64,000 nt of DNA from Polytrichum commune (GCA_950295325.1 OX485805.1:5706501-5770500), one strand, 5' to 3'. Numbered from the stretch's first letter, positions 12,720-25,500 are shown. Program-made: numbers and translations. Notes: a model not told the origin generated them from the sequence alone.

Positions 12720-15700
12720 ATGGAGACGAAAGGTAGCAGAAGGGTTGATGATGTTTGGAATGCCCTCAAACTGGACACAAGACGCATCATGCGCGACGTG
12801 TCCTCTTCCAGGAGTACAACTGTGGGCTGGAATTCTTTCCACATAAGAGATGATGTGAAACCGAAGAAGATGATGATTCTGTCTGCGAAATCAGCACGCG
12901 AAGATTCTTCATTCTTCGCTGACTACTCGCTCACAGAAGCTTCACAGATTTTCCTCAACTCCGAAGGCGGATTGGAGGTCGGCTGCCCCTCCTATGAATG
13001 TAAAGGCAAGTGCAGGAGCTCAAAAAGAAAAGAGGGACAAGATAATACCGTGGAGGGGGGTGATACCCCGCAGCCAGATTTTGTGACCTTGCAGTATGCA
13101 AAATTGAAAGCAGCCTATCAGGAGAAAGTGCGGCGAGAGAAACTGGCGAAATGCGGGGTCGTCTCCGAAGATGCAATCATTGCTGTTGATGGTGAGAATG
13201 CTTTAAAAGAAGGTGGCGAAGAACCATCGACAGTCACAAAGCCTCTTCCGAGTCCCGAAACGGAAACCCTAAAGAACGAAGAGGATCCTCATGATGACAT
13301 CGTGTCGTCCAGCACAGTCAACCTGAATTGTGACGACGATGATGATGTTCAAACGAATTGCCATCATCACTTGGCTCAAGATGCAATGGCTGTTGGTGAG
13401 ATTCCTCTTAAAGAAGATGAAGAAGCATCCTCTACAAACTTGCCTCCTCCTCGAACGGCAACCCCAAAGAAAGAAGAGGATCTTCAAGATGACAAGTCGT
13501 CCTGCACAGTCGACCTGAATTGTGACGGTGATGATGTCGTCCAAACAAGTTATCATCACCACTTGGTTCAAGAGCATTTGAGTGAGGAAAAATTTGAGAA
13601 AATTAAGGAGCTCGTTGGTAAAGGGGTAGTGAAATGCGGATCGATAACGGACGTAGGGTTAGGAGAGAGTGGCAAGGGATCGGATCCATCAAGAAAGGGC
13701 AACAAGAAAGTTGTGGATGGAGTTGGTGCTACTACAGGGGCTCCTCGAAGTGTTAGGTTTTCACTTCCCGAAGAAGCGTCCAAATCTCTTGGGTCAAGTG
13801 ATGATGGCACAGATGCAAATGCACTTCCAGATGGAGAAGGTGATAGAAACCAGAAACTGAGCAACGCAGTAACCAGGGACTTGAATTGTTTGACTGATGC
13901 TTCACCGGGTGTGCGTCTTGCTGCTCTCCAAAGGCTTCAATCAACACTATTCGGCGACACTCCGAAAGCGGATGAAGAGAAAAGAAGTGGTCAATCTGCA
14001 GAAGAAGATGGGTTGTTGAAGGAGAGCTGGCGGCATAGCTTGGGGTGGGCGGCGGAGGAGCTGGTGATTAAACCCCTTTTGAGACGGTTTGGAGACCCAT
14101 TCGAAAAGTGCCGCATGCTTGCAATTGCAATTCTTAAACAGTAAGCCTGTGACATGATACTTTATTTCAGATAGCACTATAGAGAAGTGAGAATAAGAAG
14201 ATAAGGACTAACAAAATAGTGTTTTGGACGTCATCAGTGTTTCCATGGATGCAATGATGTGGGAAAAATGGCTAGGGTTCTATGGTGGTTCTCAGGACTC
14301 ACAAAATGGTTATGTGGATGTCATCAGTGTTTCAATGGATAGAATGTGGGAAAGGTTGTTGGGGATCTGTGGTATTGGGATTCTATGGTTGTTCTCAGGA
14401 CTCTCAAAATGGGTCTGTGGATGTCATGATCAGTGTTTCGATGGGTGCAAAAATGTGGGAACATTGTTGGGGTTCTATGATTATTCTGAAGGCTCACAAA
14501 TATGGTTATGTGGACGTCATCAGTGTTTCGATGGATGCAACAATGTGGGAAAAATTGTTGGGATTCTAATAATGATTGTTCCAAGGACTCACAAAATGGT
14601 TCTATGGACCCCATCAGTATTTCAAATGATGCAATGGGGAATTAGATTGTTGGTATTATATAGTTTTTAGCAATTATCGACTTCGACTGAGGAAAAAAAT
14701 TGCACAGGTTGCTGGAGGAAGTGCCGAGTGCCGTTATTGTATTGTTGCCTTATGTTCTTCCTGTCATCTCCGAGCGAATGCCCCTCAAAGTTCCACTTCA
14801 GCCTTCAACAGATGAAGACTACTTGAAGGAGCCGGTATATTAAGCATATAAAAGTTGATTCAGAGTGATGTGCATACAATTTCGTAGTCGATGACATCTA
14901 CCATAGTCCATTTGCATATACAGAATTGGTGGTTGTTCTTCTCGATTTCGATAACTGAGAGGAGAGTGTGTTGCAGGTCGAAGTCCAAGCTGTTCTTGTT
15001 GTACAACACATTGACAACTTTACCTTTTAGGGTTTGGTGATAAATCACATCGATAATGCCAAAGTTCATTACATTGCACACATGAGGTTTTATTATCATT
15101 GGAATTATCATAGTTTTGTAGCCTAGCTCTCTTTTGAAAGCTGTGTATAATGGGTGTATAAACATTGATTATAAAATCATTATTAGCTCCAAGCTTGATT
15201 ATCATGCCGATGAGCCCTGCAGGGGTATAGAGGTGTTGCCACCGGGATAATTCTGTCGTCAGTGGCATCTAGCATGGTCCATTTGCACATAAAGAATGGC
15301 AGTTATTTTTCTACTACAGTAACTGAGAGGAGACTCTGTTGCAGGTTGAAGTCCAAGCCATTCTTGTTGAAACATCAGAGGAAGTGAGGTTGCAGCTGAT
15401 GCAATTTATGCATTTGGTCCTGAAGCAGGCTCCGCGCCTGATTCAAGCTTTTGCATCTGATGTGGCATCCATCTTGGTTGCTGCCACATTTGACAAACAT
15501 CCTGAAGTTCTCCTGGTATCACCTTCTGAATCCACCATGACATTCTTAAGTAGCTTGCTTAAGTTCCAATGCAAATGGAATAATTGTTAGGTAATCTGGA
15601 TAACCTAGGAATGAATGATTCCATTGGGAATGTACCCTTGAAGTTGAATCTTGGTAAATGGAAGAAGGGTTTGTGTCTGATGATTGGGCATCAACGAGGT

Positions 15701-16718
15701 GTCAGCTAATGTGAGCTTGATGCCACTTGACTATGCTCGATTGCATTCATGCATGTACTCAAGGATTGATTCTTGGTGATAATTTATTCTTGAAGCTAGA
15801 ATAGAAAGAGAACATCCTAACACATGATGCTTAAGAATACTATGTCCACTATAACACTCTTCAGTAGCTAAATTATGTTGCCATTGAAAATGGAATAATT
15901 GTTAGGTAATCCGGATAACCCAAGAATGATATTATGGGGGATTTCCACACTAACTCAAATGCATCTTGGTAGATGGAAAATGGCTTTGATCTGAAGATCA
16001 TGGACAATAATGAGATTGGTGTCGACTAATGAGAGCTTGCCACTTGACTATGCTCGATTGCATTCATTCATGCATGTAGTAGTCATGGACCTTGATTCTA
16101 ACATTTATTCTTGAACACATGCTTAAGAATGCTAACACCACTCTCATGGTGCACGAGTTGAAATTAAACCCTAATTTCTTTTGGAGCCCGATTTGGGCCC
16201 TTCATACATGAGGTACTTTGAAATTGTACAATGTGGATACACATTGTGATGTGATTTTGTGGTAGATAGTGTTAGCTTGTTGTCTTGGAAGGTTACACTT
16301 CTGGACACCCACACAAAATAACTTGGGAAAGAGTTTGATGAAGGTTTCATATCATCCACTATAAAGAGAGAATATAGTATAAGTATGAAATTGCTCAAGG
16401 TGTTTAGGGGGGTTGACCCATTTCATGAATTTTTATCCTTCTCGTAGCCCAAATGATTACATGATTAGGGTTTCTAAAGCACACATATGCAACAGGAAAC
16501 ATTCCCAACATTGGAGTTGTTTGGGAAAATCATGGAGTACAGATTGAAGCCTGTTGGCAAGCAACTTGTGAAAGTGTGCCATCGATCTCTCTCACATAAC
16601 CACGGCCGTGTTCGTGTGGCTGCCTTGAAGGCCATCTGCAGGTACCAATAATTGCAAGAGCATATGATCTTTGCATTCCTGACAATTTTAGTGTGTAAGG
16701 ATTTATATTTAGATCATT

Positions 16719-16754
<36 letters not shown>

Positions 16755-19700
16755 AAAACAAATGTGCATTCTCTTTTACATATCATATGATATTAATGCT
16801 ACATTGTCATGGATGCTTGGTAGGATTCTGGCCAAATAGAATGTAGCGAAGTTTGCTCCAAAGATTAGGTTGGTCTCCATGCAGGCTGACCATGTGCGGA
16901 GCACATGATGCCATTTATGAACTGACTGCGTATCGGGACCCCAATCTCATTCCCATCAAAGCCTTCTATGGACCGTGTCCCAAGGTCAACATTATTCTTG
17001 CCTACACTCCTGACACTAAAGGACCTAATCCTGTAAAAATTTCAAGCTCTCCAAAGGTTTAGGCCATCACAGGATTTGTGAATCTGTGGGACACCTGTTC
17101 TAATTCAAATACCGTCATGTCAGGTGTTTGTCCAGTGTTTTTTAGGCAATGGACTCTTCTGGTGTATTTAAAAATTGTGTTCAATCCTGATTGTGCATAT
17201 TAAGAGTCTCTCTCTTTTGCCAGAACACAATACATTGTGATTACATGACTGCAAAACCAATCACAATGTGTTTTGTTTGTCCCTACACAGACCCAATACA
17301 TGGCTCTGTTGGCTGTAGATAAAAACGGTTCAGTTAGAGAGGAGCTTTACAGAACTGTAGCTTGTTGGTTGCGTGAGCTTAATGAAAGGCGCGAGCACGA
17401 GTGCCGCCTTTTGCCGTATGTTGCTCTCCCAGATATTAACGTTTAAAGGCTCAGGGGCATGTTTATGTAATATTTAGTTTGGTCTATCATGATATTGAAT
17501 CCATATTTAACACAACCTATCAAAAAGAGGAAGTGATAATATAGGCTTATGGGTCAATAATGATCAAACATACATGGCATGCACACGTACATATCATGTC
17601 ATTTAAACGAGCTCAAATCTTCTTATAATTCATTGACATATATGTATGCTATGATTGGAATAAGGCAAATAAGAAATGAGCTGATTTTGGATAGGGTCAC
17701 ATTTGACACTTTGAGTTATAAATATCAAGAAGTAGTCCTAAACCTCTCCGTATGACGCCTTGAGGCCCACGATGAGCCTCTCAGACCATTGAGCATTAAG
17801 CTTCAAAGTAACATGTTTTGCCACAAATTGTAATTTGAGTACGATTTGTGTCTGATATGTGGAGGTTGTGCAGGTATTTGTTGTCTGGCTTTCAAGATCC
17901 TAGCCCTCAGTTGCAAACCCTTGCTTTTGAACTCATGGAAGCAGTCGGCCAGCAGTAAGTCCTACTTCACAACCTTTTACCTTAAAATTTACGCAAAATA
18001 AGAACCTAGTTTATGCAAAAGATTAATATCAGTTACCAAAAACATACATCCATATCCAGTAGAGTATCTTTTGGGACCGTATTGCACTACTGCAAAATGG
18101 AGGATGTTAAAGTGCACATTCATTAAATGGAACGTGTCCTTTGTGACTTTCAACGCCTATTCCGCTGTTATTTTGGTTGATTTCAGGTTAATAATATTGA
18201 ATCGGCCCTCGAAAGTCACATGGTATGCATTCCATTTAATAAAGTTGCACTCAATATTCCCACACTTTGTAGTAGTGTTGGGATTGAGACTGCAATGAGG
18301 ACATGGATTTCTTCCTCCCAGGACAAACAAAGATGCCTCTCATTGATTATGACACAACTTTGTCATCTCTTGACAGCAACTTGCAGACAGATTATGCAAC
18401 TGCTTTACATTGATAGGTTCTGGAAGATGTTTACAATCATGTTGTAACCTAACAAAAGATGGTAGAATTTTCTTTCTTTCTTCCTATTGTACAAGAGCAG
18501 GCTTTAAGTTTATGCTCTTAATAAGGAAGACCAGAAATTCAGCACTTGTGGGTTGGTGTATGTCAATAAATTCATGTCAAATCTGCATACTGGTGTACAC
18601 AGCAGTGATCGGAGAGATTTCTGGGCATAATCGGTTGAGATCCTAGTGTTTGCAAGTCCAACCGGTTACATGTTGACATCCTTCGGTTTTTCTATATTAA
18701 TTTGAGGTATATTCCATAAATTCCTCTAAAGTGATCGGTAATTATCCTGAAGTCTTGAACTTCAACCGGGTATTTCTCAAACTCAACCAGTTCATCTGTA
18801 ACTAACTGTCAATTCTCCCTGATCATTGGTACACAGATATGAGGATGAGTATGTGGACGAGGTTAAGGACACCCAAACCTACCTTACTGAAGACATTGAT
18901 AATATTGGGTGCGTAGGAGGCACACCCTTGCCGCACCCCTTCCAACGTCAGTTCCTACGTCTCTTTTTTCTGTCTTAATTGGATACCAGATTCCCAGGAG
19001 GCTCACTCAATGTGTTTTAGAATTTGTAGAATGAAACGTTTCAATGTGGAAAATTAAAAAAATTAAAAAAATAGGGTGTTGGAAACCTCTATCGAGAATG
19101 TATTAGATATATTCTGAGAGCATTAATCAAATCTGTAGAATATCTCATGAATATGCACATTTATTCATAGGTCCCTTGGAAATACCTCAGTATCTTAGGC
19201 GGTTCATATCTCTACAAGGGAGTGAACCCTGGGACCATAATTTTGTAATTAAAGAGTGTCTCCTACAAGATTGGGCTATTAATCTCTGGAATTTGCATGA
19301 TAAACAAGAATAATTGAAGGAGAGTTTCAGCTTCATGTAAGCATACAAGCCAAGGATGACATGGATAACTTACTTGACATTCAAGGATGTTTTGTATTTG
19401 ATTGGATTTTGGGTATGCTTGTCTTGAAATGTAGGAAGACCATGTTTAGGAGCACGGATTATGGTGAAAAGTGTGGCAGCTATTGTCTTGCATGCCATTG
19501 CTGGCGACATGGAATGTTGGACATCTGGCACAAAAGAGCTGGCAGCAAATTTTCTTCTTACACTTATGTTGTTTGTGGAATCTAACATCACCATGCACCT
19601 GCAACCCCTCCTCAAACTCATGCACAAGGCTCTTGCTGAACCTACTATTGCTCCTAAGGTGAAATACTCTCAATAATTCTTTCCATTCAATTTCATCCCT

Positions 19701-22700
19701 CGTAACAATGCTCATAAGGGGGGAATTATATAGTTATATTCTCATAACTGAAGGGGACGTCTCATCGGGAGTTGGTCGCCTATAACTTTCCATTGGTCGG
19801 TTTGCATACTTGACTTTTGGTGCATGCTCGGATGTAGTGTTTGAATTTGGATGAAGAGCAACCTATTTCGGTTCATTGAGGGCCAACTTATTTTAGCACC
19901 TCTTGGCATGCCTAGGATGAGTTTTGACCTTCTTGAAACCACCAATATTAAATCTTCTTTGTTCAAACCCTCACACTGCCTCCAAGCATGCGCCAAAAAC
20001 TTACTGCACATGGAAGGTGTTCATATGCGAAACAAACAAAAGTCATGCTGAAATAGAGGGCAACTCGCATGTGCAATGGAGGTTAATTCAAGGTGTGGCT
20101 AATGAGGATAGGAGGGAGTTTTGAGACCCTTCAGCTGTTTAATCTGGGATGTTGTTAATACAGTAAATAAATCAACTCATGACATTGAAATGCAATGACC
20201 GATAAACAGCACACACATACCTGAGATAGAGGGAATCATCAACATTAATTTTTACAATTTTTATTGGTGATGCAGATTCTGGAGAGTGCCAAGCTACTGG
20301 GTTTCTTTGTAGATCCAGATTCCTACTTGCCTGTGATAATGCCATTGGTTAATGGAGACGTGAGTGTGGACGTGTCAGTCCAGACTTTGGGGCATGCTCT
20401 TCAATTGCTTGCTGGAATCCTTGCCGGAAGCAAACCCGAGCAAATTGTGTCTCACATCCCTGAAATTTGCTCCACCATTACCGATCGCCACATCATGACT
20501 AGCATTCAGCAGTAAGATTATTTTTCCACCTACACATTTGTGTTCCTGTTCCATTGCTTTACAGATTGAAAGATGCAAAGTAGTCTAGAAATATATATGT
20601 GTTCAAATAAGCACATGTAACAGCTCGACTATACATGTGAGACAGTTTTTTTTTTCTCCTTTCTTTTTATAAAACTTGGGGCACAAGAAGCAGAGAAAAA
20701 ATAAAATTTTCAATCATCCATGTGAGATGCAGGGAGAAGCGCCACTTTCTTCAGGTGAGCTTGAACCAACATGTGGATAGTGGCTTGTTGCAAGGAGGGA
20801 ATTGACTCCCAAGTAGACTAGGTAGTAACCGTAACACTCCGTTGCTTGAGAAATGGAAGAATGTTGGGTGCACACATATGAGAGGGTAACCTTGTTCAAG
20901 AGGACTTCTATTAATATTGCATAATGTAGTGCACTCATCACAAGTTTGCACTTGAGCCATGTGACTAGGGAATACTTCACTTTTGTCATGATGAAAAGGT
21001 GATTGAAACCCAAGGCCTCAATCTGGATCCCATGGGAACTCCAAGGTTAAACGACCTAAGGCTAGGACACAACTCGAATGGGTGACCTTCCAAGCCCTTG
21101 ATTTCCGGTGCACCCTACCACCTATGGAACATCCAATCACAGTAAGTTTCTTTGGGTGAATCAAATATTTTCAACCAACCATGTGGGAACCTAGTAGCTT
21201 GCCCCCTAGGGGGGAGATAGGTGCAAGCTGGAGATGAAGCAACACCTAATGTCAAGCAGGTGGCAACATCGGAGTCATCTTTCTTTCTTGTCAGGGTGTG
21301 AATCCATTGTCGTCTTTCCTTTTGCTGAATCTTTCTGGCATGGAAGAGGGGTACTGATTCAAATGAATGCAGTATTAATTTTTGCATACCTCACGAATAT
21401 TTTGAGCTTGGGGGAGGGGTTGGGCAGGAGTGTGAATGATGGTGTTGTTGCAGTGGCGGAGCAACTTATACAAGCTTGGGAGGTGGAAGCATGCATGCCA
21501 GAAGTGACGTCCATGCTCTGGCTTTTGCTAAATGCTGTTGCAGCTGCTGACTTCTGTTCCAGACCACATTGCAAGGTTTGACAATCTCAAAAACACCTGT
21601 TGAGAACTTGCACATAGCCCCGATTTTTGACATGGCAGGCTCTCGCTAGCTAGCTTAGAGTAGACCTAATAGAGTTATCCTCCAACTTGACATGAGCTTT
21701 TGGTTGGGAGTGTGTTGTGTTGCATATAACATTCCATGTTTGGTATGTTTTCAGTCCATCCTTGAAGGTAGTGTGGAGGTTTGAACAAAGAATACTATAT
21801 ATTATCCTTTAATTGAGGGTCAAATTCACTCTGGCATGCAAAGAGGTGCTAAATGTGTTGGGTCCTAAGTGAACTGAAATTAGTTGTCCTTCATTTAAAT
21901 TCAACTACTATCTTCGAGCGTGCATCACAAGTGGAAAGAAACATTAAGTTGATGAAAAAGCACCGATGGGAAATCGGAGGGGAGAAATTCTTGATGAAAA
22001 GTCTCATTGAGTTGAAGGATAACTCTAGTATTTGCATGAACCAAACAATACCTTTGTTTTCCTAGCTTCTTTTTGCACCTTGCAGGGATGTATACAAATC
22101 ATATGTTGCTTCATCATGGATGACTTTGGGATGATTTTGTGGCTTGAACACTTCAATTATTGGCTACGTCCAATATTCATCACAGTTCGATCTGCTACTG
22201 GTAGTAGCAAGTTGAGTGTATAGTCTCAGCTGTCCTGCACCTTTTTCCTCATACATGCTCCTTGCTAATTTGCTACTCCTTTTTAGCAAGTCCCACCACA
22301 ACAAATACCTATTCCATAATTTCTCAAGAAGAAAACAACTCACAATTTATTGTTTCTTCCAAGTCGCTCAATTTGAATTTGTCAGCATCTTGAAGTAAAG
22401 TCTAGGAAGTGGGAATGTCGAGGCTCTTGGTAGGTAAATTTTTCCTTTTTTTCTTTATTTTTGCCTCAACTTTTATAATTGTGTCGTACCTTCATTGAAC
22501 ACTGACAATGGTGATAATCAAGAAGACAATGACACGAGATGATCCTCTTATTGTGACCCAAAATAATTTTCTAATACCCACATTAATTTCAATCCATGTC
22601 AAATCTCTAGTTTAAAATTAGTGTGGGCCACATCAATGTTTTTCCAGGAAATGATGTGGGTGACTACAATATTTTTATACTACTTTTATATTTGAACTAA

Positions 22701-25139
22701 TATTGCAAAATGTTGGTCGGAAGTCTCTAGTAAGACTTCAAAAAAGACTGGGGGTCTTGAGACAACATTATTTTCACCCTCACTAGACAAATAGTGTGAC
22801 CCACATTATTTATTTCCACTTGAAATTTTCCACCCACACTTATAGGACTATTTTAGCGTACCCATCACGTTTAATATCATCATAGCACACTGTCTGGCCA
22901 CTGCCACTCTAAAATGTACAGGCTGAGTCTGCGATTCGAGCATTGGCTTCAGCAACTGGAAATACATCTGAAGAGGCCCTTATTGCTTCATACCTAAGTG
23001 ACATCTTGGATATTTTGCCACACCCTCGAAAGTGGGCTTTGCGGTCCTTGGACGCGTTGGTGTTCTGCAAGCTCCTGCAATACTCCACTTCAGTGGAAGT
23101 TGAGAAACTGGACAGGTGAGTATAATATGTCAAGTGTGAAATAAATGCCGCAGTCAAGATTCAACTTTCCTGCTACACATTTTAAGAGATTTATACTTGG
23201 AAGAAAATGAATAATCAGTAGACCTAAGTGCGAGAACACTGAATCAAGAATAATCACTCTTCATCCTGCATTTGATTTTCTCCTCCATTTCAGATTGGTT
23301 GTAACTTACCCCGTTTTTCAGAATGTGCAAAAGTTTATGCGATGGTCTCCAAATTGGCAGGTTGATAAAAACTTTCGAGAGGTGCATACAGAAGTCAGCT
23401 GATGATGATGTAAAGATTTGGTGAGTTTTTCTTCTTCTTAATCACTATGCTAGATGGTGTAAAATGCCATCCAAGTTGTCAAAGCACTTCAATAGTTATG
23501 TTGAAGGAAGGATTACGTGATTCTCAGTATGAGATCTGTATGTATGCAATTATAAAAACCCAATTTGGTGGGTGGGGCTATGTATGAAATTGGATTGAAG
23601 ACATGATCACCACTGTAGGCATATGTTTGTGTATTGCCTTAATATTACTTTGTATTTAAATGTCTATGAAAGGTGTAGAGGAGTAGGAGGAGAAACTTAT
23701 TGGGTAGGTGGTGTTAAGGATGTAGTTAGCCTTTAACTAAATGTAGCATTTCGTCGGGAGCCGATCCCCTAAATTTTTTCCATTGGTTTATTTGCATACA
23801 ACATCAATATTCTCTTTTCACATGTGGTGCGCGTGCTTGAAGGATGTGTTTGAATTTGAATGAAGAGCAACCTATTTCGGTTCATCGAGGTCAAGCTCAT
23901 TTTAACACCTCTGGCATGCCCAAATGAGTTTGACCCTTAATGAACTGATATAGGATGTTCTTTGTTCAAACCTCCATACGAACTCCTATCATGCACTAAA
24001 AACTTACCAAAACCTAGAAGGTGTTGTATGCAGGGGGGGGGGGGGGAAACCTTGGACAAGAAGCCATTTTGGGTTAGAAGATAACTCTAATTAGGTTCAT
24101 TGGTCTTATTTGGTTATTTACCTGAATTGGACTTCTATATTTGATTGGTGTGTGGTTAGGTTATAGTTAAGAACGGAACTCAACAAGACATATGTATCAA
24201 AAAGATTGGACTACAAGCTCAAAATTTATCACCCATTCTACACTCAATGGTCAACACAATTGGGGGGGGGGGGGAGGGGACCTAGGTATTCCTTTCCAGA
24301 ATCAACACACATACCCACTTTCGGTAATCATAGCTAAATCAAGGGAACCCGATTCTTAACCCAATTTTTGATGATGCTTCATCATAGATCTGCTAAGGCA
24401 ACACAAATTTTGTTGTGTAAATCTGGTCGGTAGAAGTTGGAAAACATGGAAAAACGAGCCACTTAACACCCACATACCTTATGTGGTTTCCAAATGAAAG
24501 ATATTCCATAGAAGTTTTGGGACAAGATGGAATTCACCTACTTGTGTCTATGCACACAGGTTGGTGAAGGAAGTAAAATTGTGTTTGTCACAAGGGCCAT
24601 TGCAGTGGGCAGGCAGCGAACGCCATATTGGTCACATGTGGGAGAGTTTCTTAATCCCCTGTCTGCAACATGGTGATACGCTCATAATTCCGACACTGGA
24701 AGCCATTCAGAAAATATGGTCAAAATCGTTGCCTGAGTCCATCATTTCTACACAATCTTTCCAAGACAGTGCACAGAACATACTCAGGAACGTTGAAAAG
24801 GTTTTGGAGAAGATCAGACCAAAAGACAGAGAGGAAGAAACTACGGCAACAAATCATGAAGGTGAATTTAAGCAGAATGAGGATAAGAAGAAATATGATG
24901 AGCAGATGAGGAAACTCATGAAGCCTCCAACAGATGCGCCTATTAACAATGCGATCCTTTTGAAATTATATGGTATGGTTTTGCTACATTTCTGCTGTCT
25001 TGTATTGATCATTGCAGAAGGGGTGTTAATACACAACCACTCCAGTAATCACCGTTGTGGATGTGATTGTGTTTTGGGCCCACTTTCAACCGTAACGTAC
25101 AATAAAATTTGTTCTCACATAACTACACTAAATGGTTGA
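12720..25139 (+). CDS. DNAAF5: Dynein axonemal assembly factor 5 (HEATR2-like), HEAT-repeat protein
   Basis: DNAAF5/HEATR2 acts in the cytoplasm to preassemble axonemal dynein arms. Fourteen exons join with matching phases into 1272 aa: 12720-14140, 14708-14834, 15345-15515, 16496-16641, 16885-17056, 17291-17415, 17874-17954, 18837-18946, 19450-19658, 20276-20511, 21428-21575, 22922-23115, 23322-23420, 24560-25139. From about residue 390 the protein follows the family as HEAT helices: DASPGVRLAALQRL, RRFGDPFEKCRMLAIAIL, YRDPNLIPIKAFYG, FQDPSPQLQTLAFELMEAVG, TPLPHPFQRARIMVKSVAAI. The N-terminal ~390 aa are extra compared with the ~855 aa human protein: acidic, probably disordered, and with a ~60 aa internal duplication. 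The start is the first ATG in the long exon; 12702 is only a TTG. The last exon may instead be spliced at about 24972, because the frame beyond runs into a MITE. Identity rests on the order of conserved blocks, not on a search. Confidence 0.85.
13198..13572 (+). repeat. Intragenic duplication in DNAAF5 exon 1 (two ~60-codon units)
   Basis: Two adjacent protein blocks match: unit 1 contains LKEGGEEPST, TLKNEEDPHDD, TVNLNCDDDDDVQT and HHHLAQ; unit 2 contains LKEDEEASST, TPKKEEDLQDD, TVDLNCDGDDVVQT and HHHLVQ. The nucleotide copies (about 13198-13380 and 13399-13572) keep frame. The region is acidic, His-rich at the unit ends, and not part of the HEAT domain. Confidence 0.9.
14225..14660 (+). 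repeat. Minisatellite (~90-108 bp unit, about 4.5 copies) in DNAAF5 intron 1
   Basis: The block 'gtcatcagtgtttc-atgga' recurs near 14230, 14319, 14427, 14516 and 14610, each copy with 'aatgtggga', 'ttgttgggg-t' and 'ctcacaaaatgg'. It happens to be open in two frames, but the translation is only the repeat unit, so it is not a gene. Confidence 0.85.
14876..15370 (+). repeat. Partial duplication of the intron 2/exon 3 junction of DNAAF5
   Basis: About 120 bp at 14876-15003, containing 'atagtccatttgcatata', 'aactgagaggaga' and the 3' splice site plus exon start 'gttgcaggtcgaagtccaagc', is repeated at about 15249-15368, where exon 3 really begins (15345). The upstream copy loses the reading frame within a few codons ('gttgtacaacac'), so it looks like a decoy acceptor. 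Confidence 0.8.
15570..16125 (+). repeat. Tandem duplication (~315 bp unit) in DNAAF5 intron 3
   Basis: The blocks 'atggaataattgttaggtaat' and 'gccacttgactatgctcgattgcattcat' occur near 15578 and 15726, and again near 15891 and 16035. That is a diverged two-copy tandem repeat. Confidence 0.8.
16719..16752 (+). repeat. (CA)n/(TA)n microsatellite in DNAAF5 intron 4
   Basis: A run of CA dinucleotides is followed directly by TA dinucleotides. Confidence 0.9.
18590..18832 (+). repeat. Dispersed repeat family E copy in DNAAF5 intron 7
   Basis: The landmarks 'gatcctagtgtttgcaagtcc', 'ggtatattccataaattcctc' and 'gaagtcttgaacttcaacc' recur at 48185-48440 in reverse, at 60405-60800 in mixed, partly rearranged form, and in part at 45175-45260. 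This copy runs up to the exon 8 acceptor. Confidence 0.7.
19735..20245 (+). mobile_element. Foldback MITE family B copy with shared flank, DNAAF5 intron 9
   Basis: The element has long inverted arms around a ~110 bp core that includes 'gaagagcaacctatttcggtt' and 'cacctcttggcatgcc'. Other copies lie at 21800-22030, 23735-24100, 28670-29023, 29745-30022 and 34990-35195. The best-preserved outer ends read as inverted GAGTTATCCT-TAACTCAA. A further ~165 bp downstream (20075-20245) also matches 29030-29190 in the MRL7 gene. Confidence 0.75.
21800..22032 (+). mobile_element. Truncated family B MITE, DNAAF5 intron 11
   Basis: Core and right arm only: 'gagggtcaaattcactctggcatgc', then 'cttcgagcgtgcatcacaagtgg' and the terminal 'attgagttgaaggataactc'. 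Confidence 0.65.
22530..22865 (-). mobile_element. MITE family C copy (reverse), DNAAF5 intron 11
   Basis: It shares 'attagtgtgggccac', 'tcaaatctctagtttaaaatt', 'aagactgggggtcttga' and the end 'cccacacttataggactattttag' with copies at 25118-25500, 36688-37005 and 51590-51960. Confidence 0.7.
23735..24490 (+). mobile_element. Family B MITE followed by a family A repeat, DNAAF5 intron 13
   Basis: A family B foldback (23735-24100, poly-G 24033-24046) is followed directly by a family A copy (24100-24490, poly-G 24262-24274). Both lie between exon 13 and exon 14 of DNAAF5. Confidence 0.7.
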
Positions 25140-25500
25140 AGGATTCATGTGGGTGAAAATTTGACGTGGAATTAGTCAATGTGAGCCACACTAACTGTCT
25201 AGTCAAGGTGGGTTCAAGACCCAAGTTTTTCCCTAAGTCATTTTGGAGACTTCCGATTGACACCTTGAGTATGAATTAGTTCAAGGACAAATGCCACATA
25301 AAATAAAATAGTCAACCACATCAAATCTCCTAGAAAAACATTAATGTGATGCACACCAATTTTAATCTAGAGATCTAATGTGGGTTGAAGATTAATGTGG
25401 GATCTAGAGAAGTATTGTGTCCCACATTATTGGGGCAATGTGGTGCACTACTTGTAGTTGGAGAGTGTGAAATTTGAACCCGATTTGACCTCAATGATAG
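25118..25500 (+). mobile_element. MITE family C copy at the end of DNAAF5
   Basis: It begins 'ctacactaaatgg' and contains 'gtgagccacactaa', 'gtgggttcaagacccaagtt' and 'tgtgggttgaagattaatgtggg', as at 36688-37005. The stop codon of the DNAAF5 reading frame (25137-25139) lies inside its left end. Confidence 0.7.

Noticed and set aside
14224-14670. 148-aa open frame as a gene
   Set aside because: It is the translation of the intron 1 minisatellite, open because the unit lacks stops in that frame, and it lies between two DNAAF5 exons.
24973-25139. C-terminal membrane helix in DNAAF5
   Set aside because: The hydrophobic run lies in probable intron or MITE-derived sequence and has no family precedent; kept only as an uncertain end of the model.
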